Positions 37,127-46,668 are shown, numbered from the stretch's first letter. The stretch is 64,000 bases of DNA from an uncultured Gammaproteobacteria bacterium (GCA_913060695.1 CAJXUA010000004.1:20612-84611), one strand, 5' to 3'. A program made the numbers and translations. The notes: a model not told the origin generated them from the letters alone.

Positions 37127-38664
37127 TTCTCCTGTGGCTGATTGTCATCTTGTTTCTAGGCGGCGCGTTGGCGTGGGCTAGTGAGGCGCTCGATGCGAAG
37201 CTGCCCCGAGTAGTGGCACTGTTTAGTCTGCTCGCAAGCTTAGGGCTTGTGCTCTGGCTTTGGAGCACTGGCGGTGCCGATGTGCGCACGCCAGGTGGCA
37301 CTTGGTGGGTGCTCGATAGCTGGAACTGGATCCCTCGTTTCGGAATTGCCCTTAAAGTAGGCGTGGACGGTCTTGGGCTCTTGATGCTCGTGCTAACAGT
37401 TTTTCTTGGGCTAATGGCGCTCGGTGCCGCATGGAACGAGATTACCCAGCGCACCGGCTTCTTCTATTTTAACTTGCTATGGACACTCGCGGGTGTGGTG
37501 GGAGTCTTCACAGCCTTAGACCTATTCCTATTTTTCTTCTTCTGGGAAGTGATGCTGATACCGATGTATCTCATCATTGCGATCTGGGGGCATGAGAATC
37601 GGGCCTATGCCGCGATGAAATTCTTCCTGTTCACCCAAGTCTCCGGCCTGTTGTTATTGCTCGCGATCCTCTGCCTTGCCTATTTCCACTACGCGCAATT
37701 TGGGGTCTTTAGTTTCGACTACTTCGCGCTGCAAAACGTGGTTCTCGAAGAACGTTTCCAGATGTGGGTAATGCTCGGTTTCTTTATCGGATTCGCTACT
37801 AAGTTGCCGGCCTTCCCACTGCATTCCTGGCTGCCGGATGCCCATAGTCAGGCGCCTACTGCGGGTAGCGTTCTGCTGGCTGGCGTGCTGCTCAAGACCG
37901 GCGCCTATGGCCTTATCCGTTTCACTATTCCGCTCTTTCCGGAGGCCTCCGCTAGCTTCGCTCCTGTGGCGATGAGCATCGCCGCCATTGGCATCTTGTA
38001 CTGCGCGAAACTGGCTTTCGCGCAGAACGACATCAAGCGCCTGATCGCCTATACCAGCGTCAGCCATATGGGCTTCGTTCTCCTCGGTATCTACGCATGG
38101 AATCTCTACGGACTGCAGGGCGCCGTCATGACGATGTTGGCCCATGGCCTGAGTTCCGCTGCCTTGTTCATGCTGGCGGGCGGTCTGCAACATCGCCTAC
38201 ATACCCGTGACATGGATAAGATGAATGGGCTCTGGTCGCAATTGCCGATGCTCTCTGCCATGGCGCTTTTCTTCTCCATCGCCGCAGTCGGTATGCCTGG
38301 GCTCGGCAACTTCATCGGCGAGTTCCTTTCGCTATTGGGGGCCTTCCAAGCGAGCCGCACGATTACGGCTATCTCTGCACTCGGCCTGATCTTCGCCGCC
38401 GTGTATTCGCTGTGGGTCATCCAAAAAGTGTTTCATGGCCCCTATAAGATTCCGGAAGGGGTGGGGCGCAGCGCTATCCCCGAGGACCTCTCGACTGTGG
38501 AACTGCTTTGCTATGTATTGATGGCATTGGGGCTAATCTGGATGGGCATGTATCCACAGAGTTTTCTGGAACTCTCAGGCCCTGGGCTAGAAAGCTTGTT
38601 GCAGGCGATCGGTGCCTTTAGCGGCGAGCTTGGCTCGGCCACTCTCAATGGAGGTGCGTTGTAA
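37117..38664 (+). CDS. nuoM: NADH-quinone oxidoreductase subunit M
   Basis: The 515-residue antiporter-like subunit has about 14 helices. Diagnostic pieces are FFFFWEVMLIPMYLIIAIWG, PLHSWLPDAHSQAPTAGSV and LIAYTSVSHMGFVLLGIY. Translation could start at this ATG or at another two codons later. The stop forms TAATG with the nuoN start. Confidence 0.97.
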   Translation: MAMILLWLIVILFLGGALAWASEALDAKLPRVVALFSLLASLGLVLWLWSTGGADVRTPGGTWWVLDSWNWIPRFGIALKVGVDGLGLLMLVLTVFLGLMALGAAWNEITQRTGFFYFNLLWTLAGVVGVFTALDLFLFFFFWEVMLIPMYLIIAIWGHENRAYAAMKFFLFTQVSGLLLLLAILCLAYFHYAQFGVFSFDYFALQNVVLEERFQMWVMLGFFIGFATKLPAFPLHSWLPDAHSQAPTAGSVLLAGVLLKTGAYGLIRFTIPLFPEASASFAPVAMSIAAIGILYCAKLAFAQNDIKRLIAYTSVSHMGFVLLGIYAWNLYGLQGAVMTMLAHGLSSAALFMLAGGLQHRLHTRDMDKMNGLWSQLPMLSAMALFFSIAAVGMPGLGNFIGEFLSLLGAFQASRTITAISALGLIFAAVYSLWVIQKVFHGPYKIPEGVGRSAIPEDLSTVELLCYVLMALGLIWMGMYPQSFLELSGPGLESLLQAIGAFSGELGSATLNGGAL

Positions 38665-40130
38665 TGACCGGCGAACAATTGCTCCTCCTAATGCCCATCA
38701 TTCTCGTCACCGTTACCGCGGTAATGACGATGCTCATGGTAGCTGTAAAACGCAATCATGCCGTGAGCTGTTTGATCAGCGCCGTCGGCTTAATTCTGGC
38801 ACTTCTTAGTCTAGTGATCGTGATTCCACTGGCGCCTGCCGAGGTCACGCCGTTGCTACGAGTGGACGCCTTCTCCCTATTCTTCACGGCACTCATCCTC
38901 TTGTCCGGACTTGCGATCACTTTGTTCAGCTACCCCTATCTATCGAATCTCGAAGACCATCAAGACGAATTCTATCTACTGTTGGTGATTGCTGTACTGG
39001 GCGCTTTAGTGATGGTGAGTAGCACCCACTTCATTACTGCTTTCCTAGGCATGGAGACTCTGAGTGTGTGTCTCTATGGCATGATCGCCTACCCGTTGCA
39101 TCGACGCGAGACTGCCCAATATCCCATGGAGGCGAGCATCAAGTATCTCGTTCTCTCGGCAGTTTCCTCTGGCTTTGTCCTGTTCGGTATGGCCTTGCTC
39201 TATGCCCAAACCGGTACGCTCCATTTCAGCTCCATCGCCGCGGCACTTAGCGGGTTGGAGGGCGTAGTACCACCGGTCTACTATGTAGTGGCCGCTCTGC
39301 TCATCATCACCGGCTTCGCCTTCAAGTTGTCCTTAGTGCCTTTCCATCTGTGGACTCCCGATGTCTACGAGGGGGCGCCACTACCCGCAACTGCCTTCCT
39401 GGCCACCGTCGGTAAGCTGGCAATGGCGGCGCTACTGATGCGCTATATGAGCGTTGGTGGCGTGTTGGGCAGCGAATCGATTGTGTACGTACTGAGCGTG
39501 ATGGCGGTGTTTTCAATAATCGCGGGCAATCTATTGGCCTTATTACAGAGTAATCTCAAACGGCTGCTGTCCTATTCCTCGATCGCCCATATGGGTTATC
39601 TGCTAATCGCACTTCTCACCCTCGACACACTCGAGGACAGCCTAGGTGCCGAGGCGGTGAGCTTCTATCTAGTGGCCTATGTAGTGATGTCTCTAGGAGC
39701 TTTCGGCGTGATGATGGTGGTGTCCGATAGTGCGCAAGAGCGCGACCATATCGGTCACTATCAGGGCCTATTCTGGCGCAATCCTTGGCTTGCTCTCGTG
39801 TTCACTGCGATGCTGCTATCCCTTGCGGGCATACCCCTTACGGTTGGTTTTATCGCGAAGTTCTATATTGTTGCGGCGGGTGTGGAAGGGGCGAAATGGG
39901 GACTACTATTCGCCATGATCGTAGGCAGTGGTATAGGGCTGTTCTACTATCTGCGCATCATCTACCGAATGCTGACACCGCTGGAATACTTCGAGCCAAT
40001 GCGCGAGGCGGGGCTCAAAGAGTTGCTGTCCCACTGCGTATTGTTCGTGCTGCTATGCGCCCTAATAGCGTTCGGTGTATACCCCAACGGCCTGATGAGT
40101 TTGCTAGAGTCGGTTGTGGCGACGCTGTAG
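38664..40130 (+). CDS. nuoN: NADH-quinone oxidoreductase subunit N
   Basis: The 488-residue antiporter-like subunit closes the operon. It has about 14 helices, with FLGMETLSVCLYGMIAY, VPFHLWTPDVYEGAPLPATA and LKRLLSYSSIAHMGYLLIAL. No terminator is visible in the 13 bases before the convergent pxpA stop, so read-through antisense to pxpA is possible. Confidence 0.97.
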   Translation: MTGEQLLLLMPIILVTVTAVMTMLMVAVKRNHAVSCLISAVGLILALLSLVIVIPLAPAEVTPLLRVDAFSLFFTALILLSGLAITLFSYPYLSNLEDHQDEFYLLLVIAVLGALVMVSSTHFITAFLGMETLSVCLYGMIAYPLHRRETAQYPMEASIKYLVLSAVSSGFVLFGMALLYAQTGTLHFSSIAAALSGLEGVVPPVYYVVAALLIITGFAFKLSLVPFHLWTPDVYEGAPLPATAFLATVGKLAMAALLMRYMSVGGVLGSESIVYVLSVMAVFSIIAGNLLALLQSNLKRLLSYSSIAHMGYLLIALLTLDTLEDSLGAEAVSFYLVAYVVMSLGAFGVMMVVSDSAQERDHIGHYQGLFWRNPWLALVFTAMLLSLAGIPLTVGFIAKFYIVAAGVEGAKWGLLFAMIVGSGIGLFYYLRIIYRMLTPLEYFEPMREAGLKELLSHCVLFVLLCALIAFGVYPNGLMSLLESVVATL

Positions 40131-40143
40131 CCCGCCCACAATT

Positions 40144-40893
40144 TCAAGAGATGTTATTTGACCGCGCTATCCTAACGCCAGCTTCATTCAATGCATTTGT
40201 GAGGGATTGCGCAAACACTAGCGCCTCAGGCGTGTCTCCATGTAGGCAAAGGGTATCGACCTGCACGTCGATGCGCTGTCCTTCAATACTCGTAACTTTT
40301 CCCTCGCAAATCATCTCGAGACACTGAGCAACGGCCTGCTGTGGGTTGTGAATGACCGCATGGGCTTGTGAGCGTGGCACTAGGGTGCCATCGGCAGCGT
40401 AGCGACGATCGGCGAAGCCCTCGGCAATAGCGGTCATGCCCAATTGCCTTACGCTGCGCAGCAATTGGCTACCGGCTAAACCCACCACGGCGAGTTGTGG
40501 ATCGAACTCCTGCAGGATCAGCGCGAGCTCTTCGGCCAACTTAGAATCTGTGGCTGCCTGATTATAAAGCGCACCATGGGGTTTGATGTGGGAGAGCTGT
40601 GCGCCTTGCGCTAGCGCCATCCCGCGCAGCGCGTGCAACTGATACAGCAGATGATTGCGCAGGCTTGGAACCGGCAACTGCATAGCCTTGCGACCAAAAT
40701 TCTCGCGATCGGGGAACGACGGGTGGGCACCGATACGCACCCCGTGGGCCCGGGCGAGGGCAATGGCATTGGCGATGGAATCGGCGTCGCCGGCATGGGC
40801 GCCACAGCTAATATTAGCGGAACTCACGATTGCCAATAGCTCACGATCATGGGGGGCGCCTTCGCCAAGGTCCGCGTTGAGGTCGATTTGCAT
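40144..40893 (-). CDS. pxpA: 5-oxoprolinase subunit PxpA (LamB/YcsF family)
   Basis: The protein is 249 residues from the ATG giving the family's usual opening MQIDLNADLGEG. The long upstream extension to 40998 is not typical and is left out. Family motifs are SANISCGAHAGDADSI, GVRIGAHPSFPDRENFGR, HIKPHGALYNQ and the terminal TLCLHGDTPEAL. PxpA with PxpB and PxpC hydrolyses 5-oxoproline to glutamate using ATP. Its partner genes lie upstream on the same strand but are separated by 2.5 kb holding an opposing gene. Confidence 0.95.
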   Translation of the reverse strand: MQIDLNADLGEGAPHDRELLAIVSSANISCGAHAGDADSIANAIALARAHGVRIGAHPSFPDRENFGRKAMQLPVPSLRNHLLYQLHALRGMALAQGAQLSHIKPHGALYNQAATDSKLAEELALILQEFDPQLAVVGLAGSQLLRSVRQLGMTAIAEGFADRRYAADGTLVPRSQAHAVIHNPQQAVAQCLEMICEGKVTSIEGQRIDVQVDTLCLHGDTPEALVFAQSLTNALNEAGVRIARSNNIS

Positions 40894-41031
40894 CCGCTTT
40901 ACCCTTATAAAACCAAGTGGCAGCATAGTGGATTGTTCAAGGTGACACCATGAAAATGGCCACTTTATGCCCCAAAAACAATAAGATGAGGCTAGCAAGA
41001 AGTGGCGTAAAGGGGTCTAATAGCGCCCATT

Positions 41032-41043
41032 AAACTTAAGTTT
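41032..41043. promoter_or_regulatory. 12-base palindrome in the pxpA/repeat-protein divergent region
   Basis: AAACTTAAGTTT is a perfect palindrome 26 bases before the TTG start of the repeat-protein gene, in the gap shared with divergent pxpA. It could be a regulator site, or a chance AT-rich palindrome. Confidence 0.25.
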
Positions 41044-41068
41044 GCTTAAAGTGTAAGGAGTTGTATCG

Positions 41069-43363
41069 TTGAGTTCCTTGTCCATATTGCTGCGCAGTAT
41101 CCCTGCATTGGTCTTAAGCGCGTTTTCTTTATCTGCAATCGCTCAAGCCCCATCTCTGGTTAGTATTCCAGAGGCTTTGCGAGGCATATATCAGTTGGAA
41201 ATTACCGATGTGCCGCCTCTATCACCCTTGCAGAATACTGATTTAACGGACTCCTCTGACGACATACTCCTTTACCTAAGCCCAATCGGTGAACTTTGTA
41301 TTAAAAGCTCGAATGCTGCCGTCGAAGTCATCTCTAGCCAACCCCAATTACAGTATGGCGTATTCAATAAGGTAAGTTGGGACATCGCGGATCTCGCAAT
41401 GCGATTTACGCTCGATATTGCGCAGAACAATTTTGCTGGTATTGATATCAGTTCTCTTGGAGGCACTTTTTTCGGACGACTAACTGGCATTCGAATCGAT
41501 GCAACTGATACCGGTTCGTGTCGTACGTCAACATTTAACAGTGCCGCTGCGCTAAGCATAATTACTGCGGCGGAAGTCGCATTTCCTGCTTATTTCCCTA
41601 AGAGCGCACTGAGTGTTAACCAAATTGGCGACGGATTCGACCTCTACCGCTACTATCCAACTACCAAGGTATATCTAGCTATTAAAGACGAAACTGTATT
41701 CGCTCGTGGCGGTGCATTTGGGGTCGATTATATAGTTATAGGGTATGTTGATGAATTGAACAGCAGTATCTCGAATTTGCGTGTTCCTACAAATGACACG
41801 CGAATCGAATTTTTCCAAGGAACCTATTTACTGGATCTTACAGCGGCATTACCTGTATCTCCCGTACCCGAAGGTACGCAGATAAATCTCGTAGTTGGGG
41901 ATGGAGGTCTACTATGTGTCGAGGAGAAGATATTAGCGTTTCCAAGTATTTCTACCGTCGTGGATGCTACAACGGGAACTTCGACACTAATTGCGACTTG
42001 GTCAGATCCAATAGCAAAATTGCGATATGTGCTAAACCTTGATAGGAGACTTGAAGCCGCAAATTTCGGTCAAGGGGAGTTTTCATTACAGTCTACAAGT
42101 GGTAACGCCTATGGATTGTTCACTGGCGATCAAACCTCCTTATCGAAGGAGTGTAGTGGGGCTCAGGGCGCAGACCCTGATTTAGCGAGTAAAAACTCCT
42201 TTTTCTCATCGATTGAGGCTAAGTACCCTGCCCTGTTTCCCAGTGGGCCGCAAACCTTCAATCAAACTAAGGACGGATTTACCTATCGATACTATTTTGC
42301 TTCGCAAATCTATGTTGGCATTAAGGACAATATTGTTTATGCCAATGGCGGGCAGTTTGGATTCAATGTCAATCCAATGCCTGTGGGAACATTGTCGGCC
42401 CTGACTTCACAAATAAACGATGCGCCAATAGGACATAATTTTCCGGCAACATCTGCTGGAACTTACTCCATGATTTTCTCTGGTGCCTCGGTCTATTCGC
42501 CGTTCGCAGATGGCAATAGTGCGACTGTCGTATTCGATGCCAGCGGTTCTTTATGCCTAAACGGTAGTAGTCTTGGAACCGCCACTGCGAAGAACAGTAG
42601 TCCCAATACGGCGATTTGGGAGAACTCAGATCTAGGCCTTAAATTTTCAGTCGATACAGCGAGTATTTCGGGTAGCAGTGTCAGCATCAGTGTTGCGTCC
42701 ACAGCAGGTCAGGCCTACTCAACGCTAAGTGGCAGCCGAACGAGTTTCGAAACGGCATGCGGAACTTCATCAAGCGCACTTAGTATCGCCAAGGCAAATC
42801 AGTTGTTTGGTCTTGCCGAGCAATATTATCCCCAATATTTTCCGAGTAATTTGCTCACGGTAAATCAGCTGTCCGCCAATACAGTGCATCGTTTCTATCA
42901 GTCTACTGGGATGTTCCTTTCGATCACAGGGCAAGACGTGTCTGTGCGAGGAGGCCCTTTCGGTGGTAGCTATGTAAATGTAGGCAACATCGATGCCCTG
43001 AACACGCAGATTGTTCTCGATAATACGCCAGCCGTCCCAGCGCAACCTGCAGCTCCTATATACGATCTAAGGATTACCGGTTCTGGCGAGGTGCGTGCAC
43101 TGAGTACTACGCTCTATCCAAAAGTTGACATGAAAGAATATGCTGTCGTACTGCCCGACACTAATGTTTATTCTGATTTATCGAGCTTTGTTCGTACCAG
43201 TTTCGCAAGTACATTACCTACAATTGACTCTGTTTCTGTCTATTCAATCACGTCAACTAGTTCGCAAATACAGTTTTATACGACTGTGTCTAATACGACT
43301 AGCATCGGCAGTACAGAGACCACTCGCACTTATGATTTGGTCTACACCTTCACCAAACGTTAG
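41069..43363 (+). CDS. Secreted protein of three tandem ~212-residue modules
   Basis: The 764-residue protein starts at a TTG with AAGGAG eight bases upstream. A signal peptide ending SAIAQ is followed by three modules starting near residues 39, 251 and 464. Each has a beta-rich first half with a G(I/T)Y opening, a GxLC motif and a second Cys near its end. A second half follows with a YPxxFP motif, an Asn-Gln pair, an aromatic (Y/F)Y pair, a Y/FL-I segment and GGxFG (for example VSVRGGPFGG). A last tail of about 110 residues is Ser/Thr-rich. The second half resembles an unnamed repeat I recall from proteobacterial surface proteins; function unknown. The gene interrupts the pxp set and looks more AT-rich than nuo. 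Confidence 0.85.
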   Translation: MSSLSILLRSIPALVLSAFSLSAIAQAPSLVSIPEALRGIYQLEITDVPPLSPLQNTDLTDSSDDILLYLSPIGELCIKSSNAAVEVISSQPQLQYGVFNKVSWDIADLAMRFTLDIAQNNFAGIDISSLGGTFFGRLTGIRIDATDTGSCRTSTFNSAAALSIITAAEVAFPAYFPKSALSVNQIGDGFDLYRYYPTTKVYLAIKDETVFARGGAFGVDYIVIGYVDELNSSISNLRVPTNDTRIEFFQGTYLLDLTAALPVSPVPEGTQINLVVGDGGLLCVEEKILAFPSISTVVDATTGTSTLIATWSDPIAKLRYVLNLDRRLEAANFGQGEFSLQSTSGNAYGLFTGDQTSLSKECSGAQGADPDLASKNSFFSSIEAKYPALFPSGPQTFNQTKDGFTYRYYFASQIYVGIKDNIVYANGGQFGFNVNPMPVGTLSALTSQINDAPIGHNFPATSAGTYSMIFSGASVYSPFADGNSATVVFDASGSLCLNGSSLGTATAKNSSPNTAIWENSDLGLKFSVDTASISGSSVSISVASTAGQAYSTLSGSRTSFETACGTSSSALSIAKANQLFGLAEQYYPQYFPSNLLTVNQLSANTVHRFYQSTGMFLSITGQDVSVRGGPFGGSYVNVGNIDALNTQIVLDNTPAVPAQPAAPIYDLRITGSGEVRALSTTLYPKVDMKEYAVVLPDTNVYSDLSSFVRTSFASTLPTIDSVSVYSITSTSSQIQFYTTVSNTTSIGSTETTRTYDLVYTFTKR

Positions 43364-43366
43364 GCT

Positions 43367-44335
43367 TTAGTTGATTCGTTCGGCACCCAGTAGTGCCTCT
43401 CTCAACCGTTCTAGATAGCGCAGCTGGCGCTCACGCGCCTGCGCCGCGACGGCGTGGGTGACCGGTTGGAAATACACCGAAGTCAGAGGCGGTAAGTGTG
43501 CCAGCTGCCATAGGTCGGCTTGAATGACGCTGGCGATGCGTGGATATCCTCCGATAGTCTGGGCGTCGTTAGAAAGCACGATGGGCAGACCGTTGGGCGG
43601 TACTTGTACATTCCCTGGTAGTACTCCTGCGGAGAGCAGGCTAAGAGGCTTATTGAGAGTGAGTGCTTGCCCGTTTAGGCGCAGGCCCATACGACTACTC
43701 TGATGACTGATGCCCCAGGGCTGCATCCAGAAGCGCTGGTGAGCATCCGCTGTGAACGCGTCATAGTCTGGCCCCGGTGTTGCCCGCAACACATGGGACG
43801 GTGCTAGCGGCCTAATACCATAGGGGGCATTTCGAGGCGGAGTGAAGAAACGCCCAATCGGCAATACATCGCCCGTCTGCAGTGCACGGCCATGGAACCC
43901 ACCGAAACCACTTGCCATATCCGTACTGCGGGAGCCGAGCACGACTGGCACGTCGATGCCCCCAGAGACTGCCAGATAGGCTCTTGTGCCAGGAATGGTG
44001 GGGCGTTGCAGGGTGATTTGCATGCCTGCTTTTAGCTCCATCGCTTGGCCCGGAATTGCCGCTTGCTGCGCAGCCGCAGCCTTTCCCGTGGAAATGCTAG
44101 TACTGAAGTCGACGCCTGTAAGTACCACCGTACAGTCTTGATGGAAGGCGAGCTGCAACGGACCAACTGTAAGCTCTAACACTGCGGCATTGGCGTCGTT
44201 GCCCAAGAGTAGATTAGCCTGTTGAGTGGCGATGGGGTCCAATACGCCGGACTGGCCGACACCGAGATGGCGCATACCGAAGCGACCGAGGTCCTGCACA
44301 CTTGTCATCGCTCCGCAACGCAATACCTCGATCAT
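43367..44335 (-). CDS. pxpC: 5-oxoprolinase subunit PxpC (biotin-dependent carboxyltransferase family)
   Basis: The 322-residue protein is of the KipA/allophanate hydrolase subunit 2 type. Recognisable parts are MTSVQDLGRFGMRHLGVGQSG near the start, YLAVSGGIDVPVVLGSRSTD in the middle, and LSAGVLPGNVQVPPNGLPI with NDAQTIGGYPRIA later. It forms the ATP-dependent 5-oxoprolinase with PxpA and PxpB. It overlaps pxpB by four bases. Its stop faces the stop of the repeat-protein gene with three bases between. Confidence 0.95.
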   Translation of the reverse strand: MIEVLRCGAMTSVQDLGRFGMRHLGVGQSGVLDPIATQQANLLLGNDANAAVLELTVGPLQLAFHQDCTVVLTGVDFSTSISTGKAAAAQQAAIPGQAMELKAGMQITLQRPTIPGTRAYLAVSGGIDVPVVLGSRSTDMASGFGGFHGRALQTGDVLPIGRFFTPPRNAPYGIRPLAPSHVLRATPGPDYDAFTADAHQRFWMQPWGISHQSSRMGLRLNGQALTLNKPLSLLSAGVLPGNVQVPPNGLPIVLSNDAQTIGGYPRIASVIQADLWQLAHLPPLTSVYFQPVTHAVAAQARERQLRYLERLREALLGAERIN

Positions 44336-45027
44336 TTTGCCTCCTCGAGTATTACGAAGCGCACACTATCTCCCGGTCGGAATAAAGACGGTTGTTCTGC
44401 GTGCGGATCGAAAAGACGGGTCTCGGTATGACCGATTATGTGCCAACCGCCAGGGGAGTCGGTGGGGTATACCGCGGTCTGTGAACCCGCTATAGCGACT
44501 GAACCGGCAGGGACATGGACACGTGGCGAGTCCAGCCGGGGCATCTCTAGCGCAGGATCTAGCCCACCAAGATAGGCGAAGCCGGGCTGAAAGCCTAGGC
44601 AGTAGACTCTATAGACTGTGGCGCTATGAAGGGCGATAAATCGCTCCTTGCTTATGCCACAATGGGCGGCAGCGGCTTCCAAGTCTGGTCCGTGCGCGCC
44701 GCCATAGGATACGGGAATCTCGAGTAGACGCCCCTGAACATCACTTCCTGACAGTTTCGGCCAATGGGTCAAAACGAGGTCGCGAAGAGTGTTCAATAGG
44801 GTCTTGCGAGAGGCCCTTATTAGCAGGTTGCCCATGCCAGGCACGATCTCGAGAAGGCCCAATGAGACGCGCTGGGACTCAAGCCAATAGCTCATTTGCC
44901 AGAGTTTTTGCTGGATTGGCAAGGCGACACTTTGAGCCTCTGGTGAGGTGAACAGGAATAGAAGTGCATCCTCACCTAATTGAGTGACGCGAATTGCGGG
45001 CGCTAAACTGTCGGCATCTGTGCTCAT
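44332..45027 (-). CDS. pxpB: 5-oxoprolinase subunit PxpB (KipI family)
   Basis: The 231-residue protein of the KipI/allophanate hydrolase subunit 1 type has the segments LEIPVSYGGAHGPDLEAAA, YCLGFQPGFAYLGGLDP and VPAGSVAIAGSQTAVYPTDS, typical of PxpB. It is first of the pxpBC pair, and the stop overlaps the pxpC start (ATGA type). The promoter probably lies in the 186-base gap shared with the divergent SIMPL-domain gene. Confidence 0.95.
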   Translation of the reverse strand: MSTDADSLAPAIRVTQLGEDALLFLFTSPEAQSVALPIQQKLWQMSYWLESQRVSLGLLEIVPGMGNLLIRASRKTLLNTLRDLVLTHWPKLSGSDVQGRLLEIPVSYGGAHGPDLEAAAAHCGISKERFIALHSATVYRVYCLGFQPGFAYLGGLDPALEMPRLDSPRVHVPAGSVAIAGSQTAVYPTDSPGGWHIIGHTETRLFDPHAEQPSLFRPGDSVRFVILEEAK

Positions 45028-45213
45028 GACTGTTAATCTATAGCAGCCTCGCGGAGATTGCCAATCTTGGTGGCTCTCGCAATTCTCTTTCGTCGATTCA
45101 GCCGCTGTTCATGCAAACTAAACACATAATGGCGACGACTAATCTAACAATCGATTGCGCTATCCGGTCGTATTCGCAGAAACCAGAACATTGTATTTAC
45201 AAGGAGTTTAGAC

Positions 45214-45930
45214 ATGAAGTTATTGACCACCCCCGTACTCGCACTTTGCGTTGCGATTTTCACATTGCCTGTCAGCGCTCAAGATATAAATCTGCTGCCC
45301 GAGGGCCAAACCCTCATCACGCTATCGGTTACAGAGCGAGTCAGTGTAGAGCAAGATACTCTCATCGCGACACTGCGCATCGAACGTCAGAATCGAAACG
45401 CACAAACTCTGCAAAGAGAGATCAATGCGGCAATGGAGGAGGCGCTCAACGAGTCCGAGTCTGTGACAAGTGTGAAGGTTTCTACCGGCTATTACTCTGT
45501 TTATCAAACCAATACTGCACCGCAAGGTGGAAGACCAGACCAAGTATGGCAAGGCTCCCAGTCGATCACATTGGAGGGCAAGGATGCGCAAAGTCTTTTG
45601 GAACTCGCAGGCGAGATTCAGGGCATGGGCTTTGTGATGAATAATCTGAGCTACACCCTGAGCACCGAGCGAGCTGACGAGGTACGCGATGGTTTAATGG
45701 AGAGCGCAATCTCCCGTGCGCGTGCCAACGCAGAGCGTGCTGCTGCAGCAATGGGCAAGACCGAGGTCGATATCGCGACCTTGGACATCGATGCGGCGTT
45801 GGGCTATTCACAGCCCGTTATGATGGCGCGTGGCATGGCGATGGACTCGATGGAGAAGGCCAGCCCTGTTGCCGAGGCTGGTGAGTCCGAGGTGTCGTTG
45901 ACGGTGCGGATACAGGCTGTCGCCAAGTAG
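45214..45930 (+). CDS. SIMPL-domain (DUF541) periplasmic protein
   Basis: The 238-residue protein has a signal peptide ending PVSAQ and a good AAGGAG site. The SIMPL fold is indicated by TLISLSVTERVSVEQDTLIATLRIE-like opening strands (LSVTERVSVEQDTLIATLRI), a central QGSQSITLEGKDAQSLLELA, and an ending ESEVSLTVRIQAV. Family members such as E. coli YggE are periplasmic or outer-membrane proteins linked to stress tolerance. It is single, and the hairpin after it serves the opposite gene better. Confidence 0.9.
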   Translation: MKLLTTPVLALCVAIFTLPVSAQDINLLPEGQTLITLSVTERVSVEQDTLIATLRIERQNRNAQTLQREINAAMEEALNESESVTSVKVSTGYYSVYQTNTAPQGGRPDQVWQGSQSITLEGKDAQSLLELAGEIQGMGFVMNNLSYTLSTERADEVRDGLMESAISRARANAERAAAAMGKTEVDIATLDIDAALGYSQPVMMARGMAMDSMEKASPVAEAGESEVSLTVRIQAVAK

Positions 45931-45954
45931 CATAATTTCAAATGCCGCAAAAAA

Positions 45955-45987
45955 ACGGCCCAACAGGCTACTGCTCTGTTGGGCCGT
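45955..45987 (-). terminator. Terminator of the DUF4136-like lipoprotein gene
   Basis: A perfect 12-base stem ACGGCCCAACAG/CTGTTGGGCCGT has a nine-base loop. On the minus strand a run of T follows directly, so it works as an intrinsic terminator for the lipoprotein gene. On the plus strand there is no T-run, but it may still slow transcription from the SIMPL gene. Confidence 0.85.
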
Positions 45988-46006
45988 GACGAGGAGACTT
46001 TAAGCC

Positions 46007-46531
46007 CTAATTGCGAGGGTATTCTGAAAGAAGATCGCGGAAGGTCGCGAGAAAGGCAGTGCTTGCCCCTTCCTCATGCATATATTCGCCCGGCTGCACG
46101 GAATGAATGCGGCTGATAGTGCCCTCCCAGACAATTTCCCCCCCTGCGCGCTCGCGCATACTGATATCGATATTGGCGATGTAGCGTAGCTCCACAGTCA
46201 TCGATTCCACGCGCATCAGGGGGTCGATATCTTGCTGATCTGGTTCAAGGTTTACGTGCCGGTAGTTGAGGTTGACGATGATATCGCCGCTGCCATCGTT
46301 GCGAGTCATGCCGAGCTCTTGGAAGGCAGTGTCGAACTCTGTAATGACGTAGTCGCGCATGAAGATAGGGATTCCCGCGTCTTCGATCCCGTAGCTACGG
46401 TAATTTGCATAGTTGCCAGGGCAGCAGAGAGTGACGGTATTGCCGATACGCGGACCCGTGCTGGAGCACGCCGCAAGAATCGAAAGAAAAAGTAACGCAG
46501 CGGTAGCTTTGACTAAGTGTAGCTTGAACAT
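46007..46531 (-). CDS. DUF4136-type lipoprotein
   Basis: The 174-residue protein has a lipobox (ILAAC) after a hydrophobic signal. The mature part has NYRSYGIEDAG near the start and GDIIVNLNYRHV with a VWEGTISRIHS strand later, a pattern like the DUF4136 lipoproteins. Adjacent cysteines (TLCCPGNY) in the mature part are unusual. The function is unknown; it is probably anchored at the outer membrane. It has its own strong terminator. Confidence 0.75.
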   Translation of the reverse strand: MFKLHLVKATAALLFLSILAACSSTGPRIGNTVTLCCPGNYANYRSYGIEDAGIPIFMRDYVITEFDTAFQELGMTRNDGSGDIIVNLNYRHVNLEPDQQDIDPLMRVESMTVELRYIANIDISMRERAGGEIVWEGTISRIHSVQPGEYMHEEGASTAFLATFRDLLSEYPRN

Positions 46532-46668
46532 CGTGGATCTCCTTGGACAAGGCGACCGAAAGGGTTGCCTCTACCAAGCGTGATACCCCTTGTGGGAGGG
46601 CGATCTACGCTCGGCACCACTATCATGCACTTCGGAGGAGATTTTGTTCTTGATCAAGGTCAAGGAAT

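Noticed and set aside
25313..40130. nuo operon as an unusual system
   Set aside because: Gene order, the C/D fusion and cofactor motifs are all of the ordinary gammaproteobacterial type.
40894..40998. N-terminal extension of PxpA to an upstream start
   Set aside because: The family begins at MQIDLNADLGEG; the extension is tryptophan- and cysteine-rich, has no homology that I recognise, and would consume the intergenic region.
45111..45644. A 177-codon open frame on the plus strand overlapping the SIMPL-domain gene
   Set aside because: It lies in another frame of a gene with a good signal peptide and ribosome-binding site, and its composition (many Arg, Cys and Ser) is that of a shadow frame.
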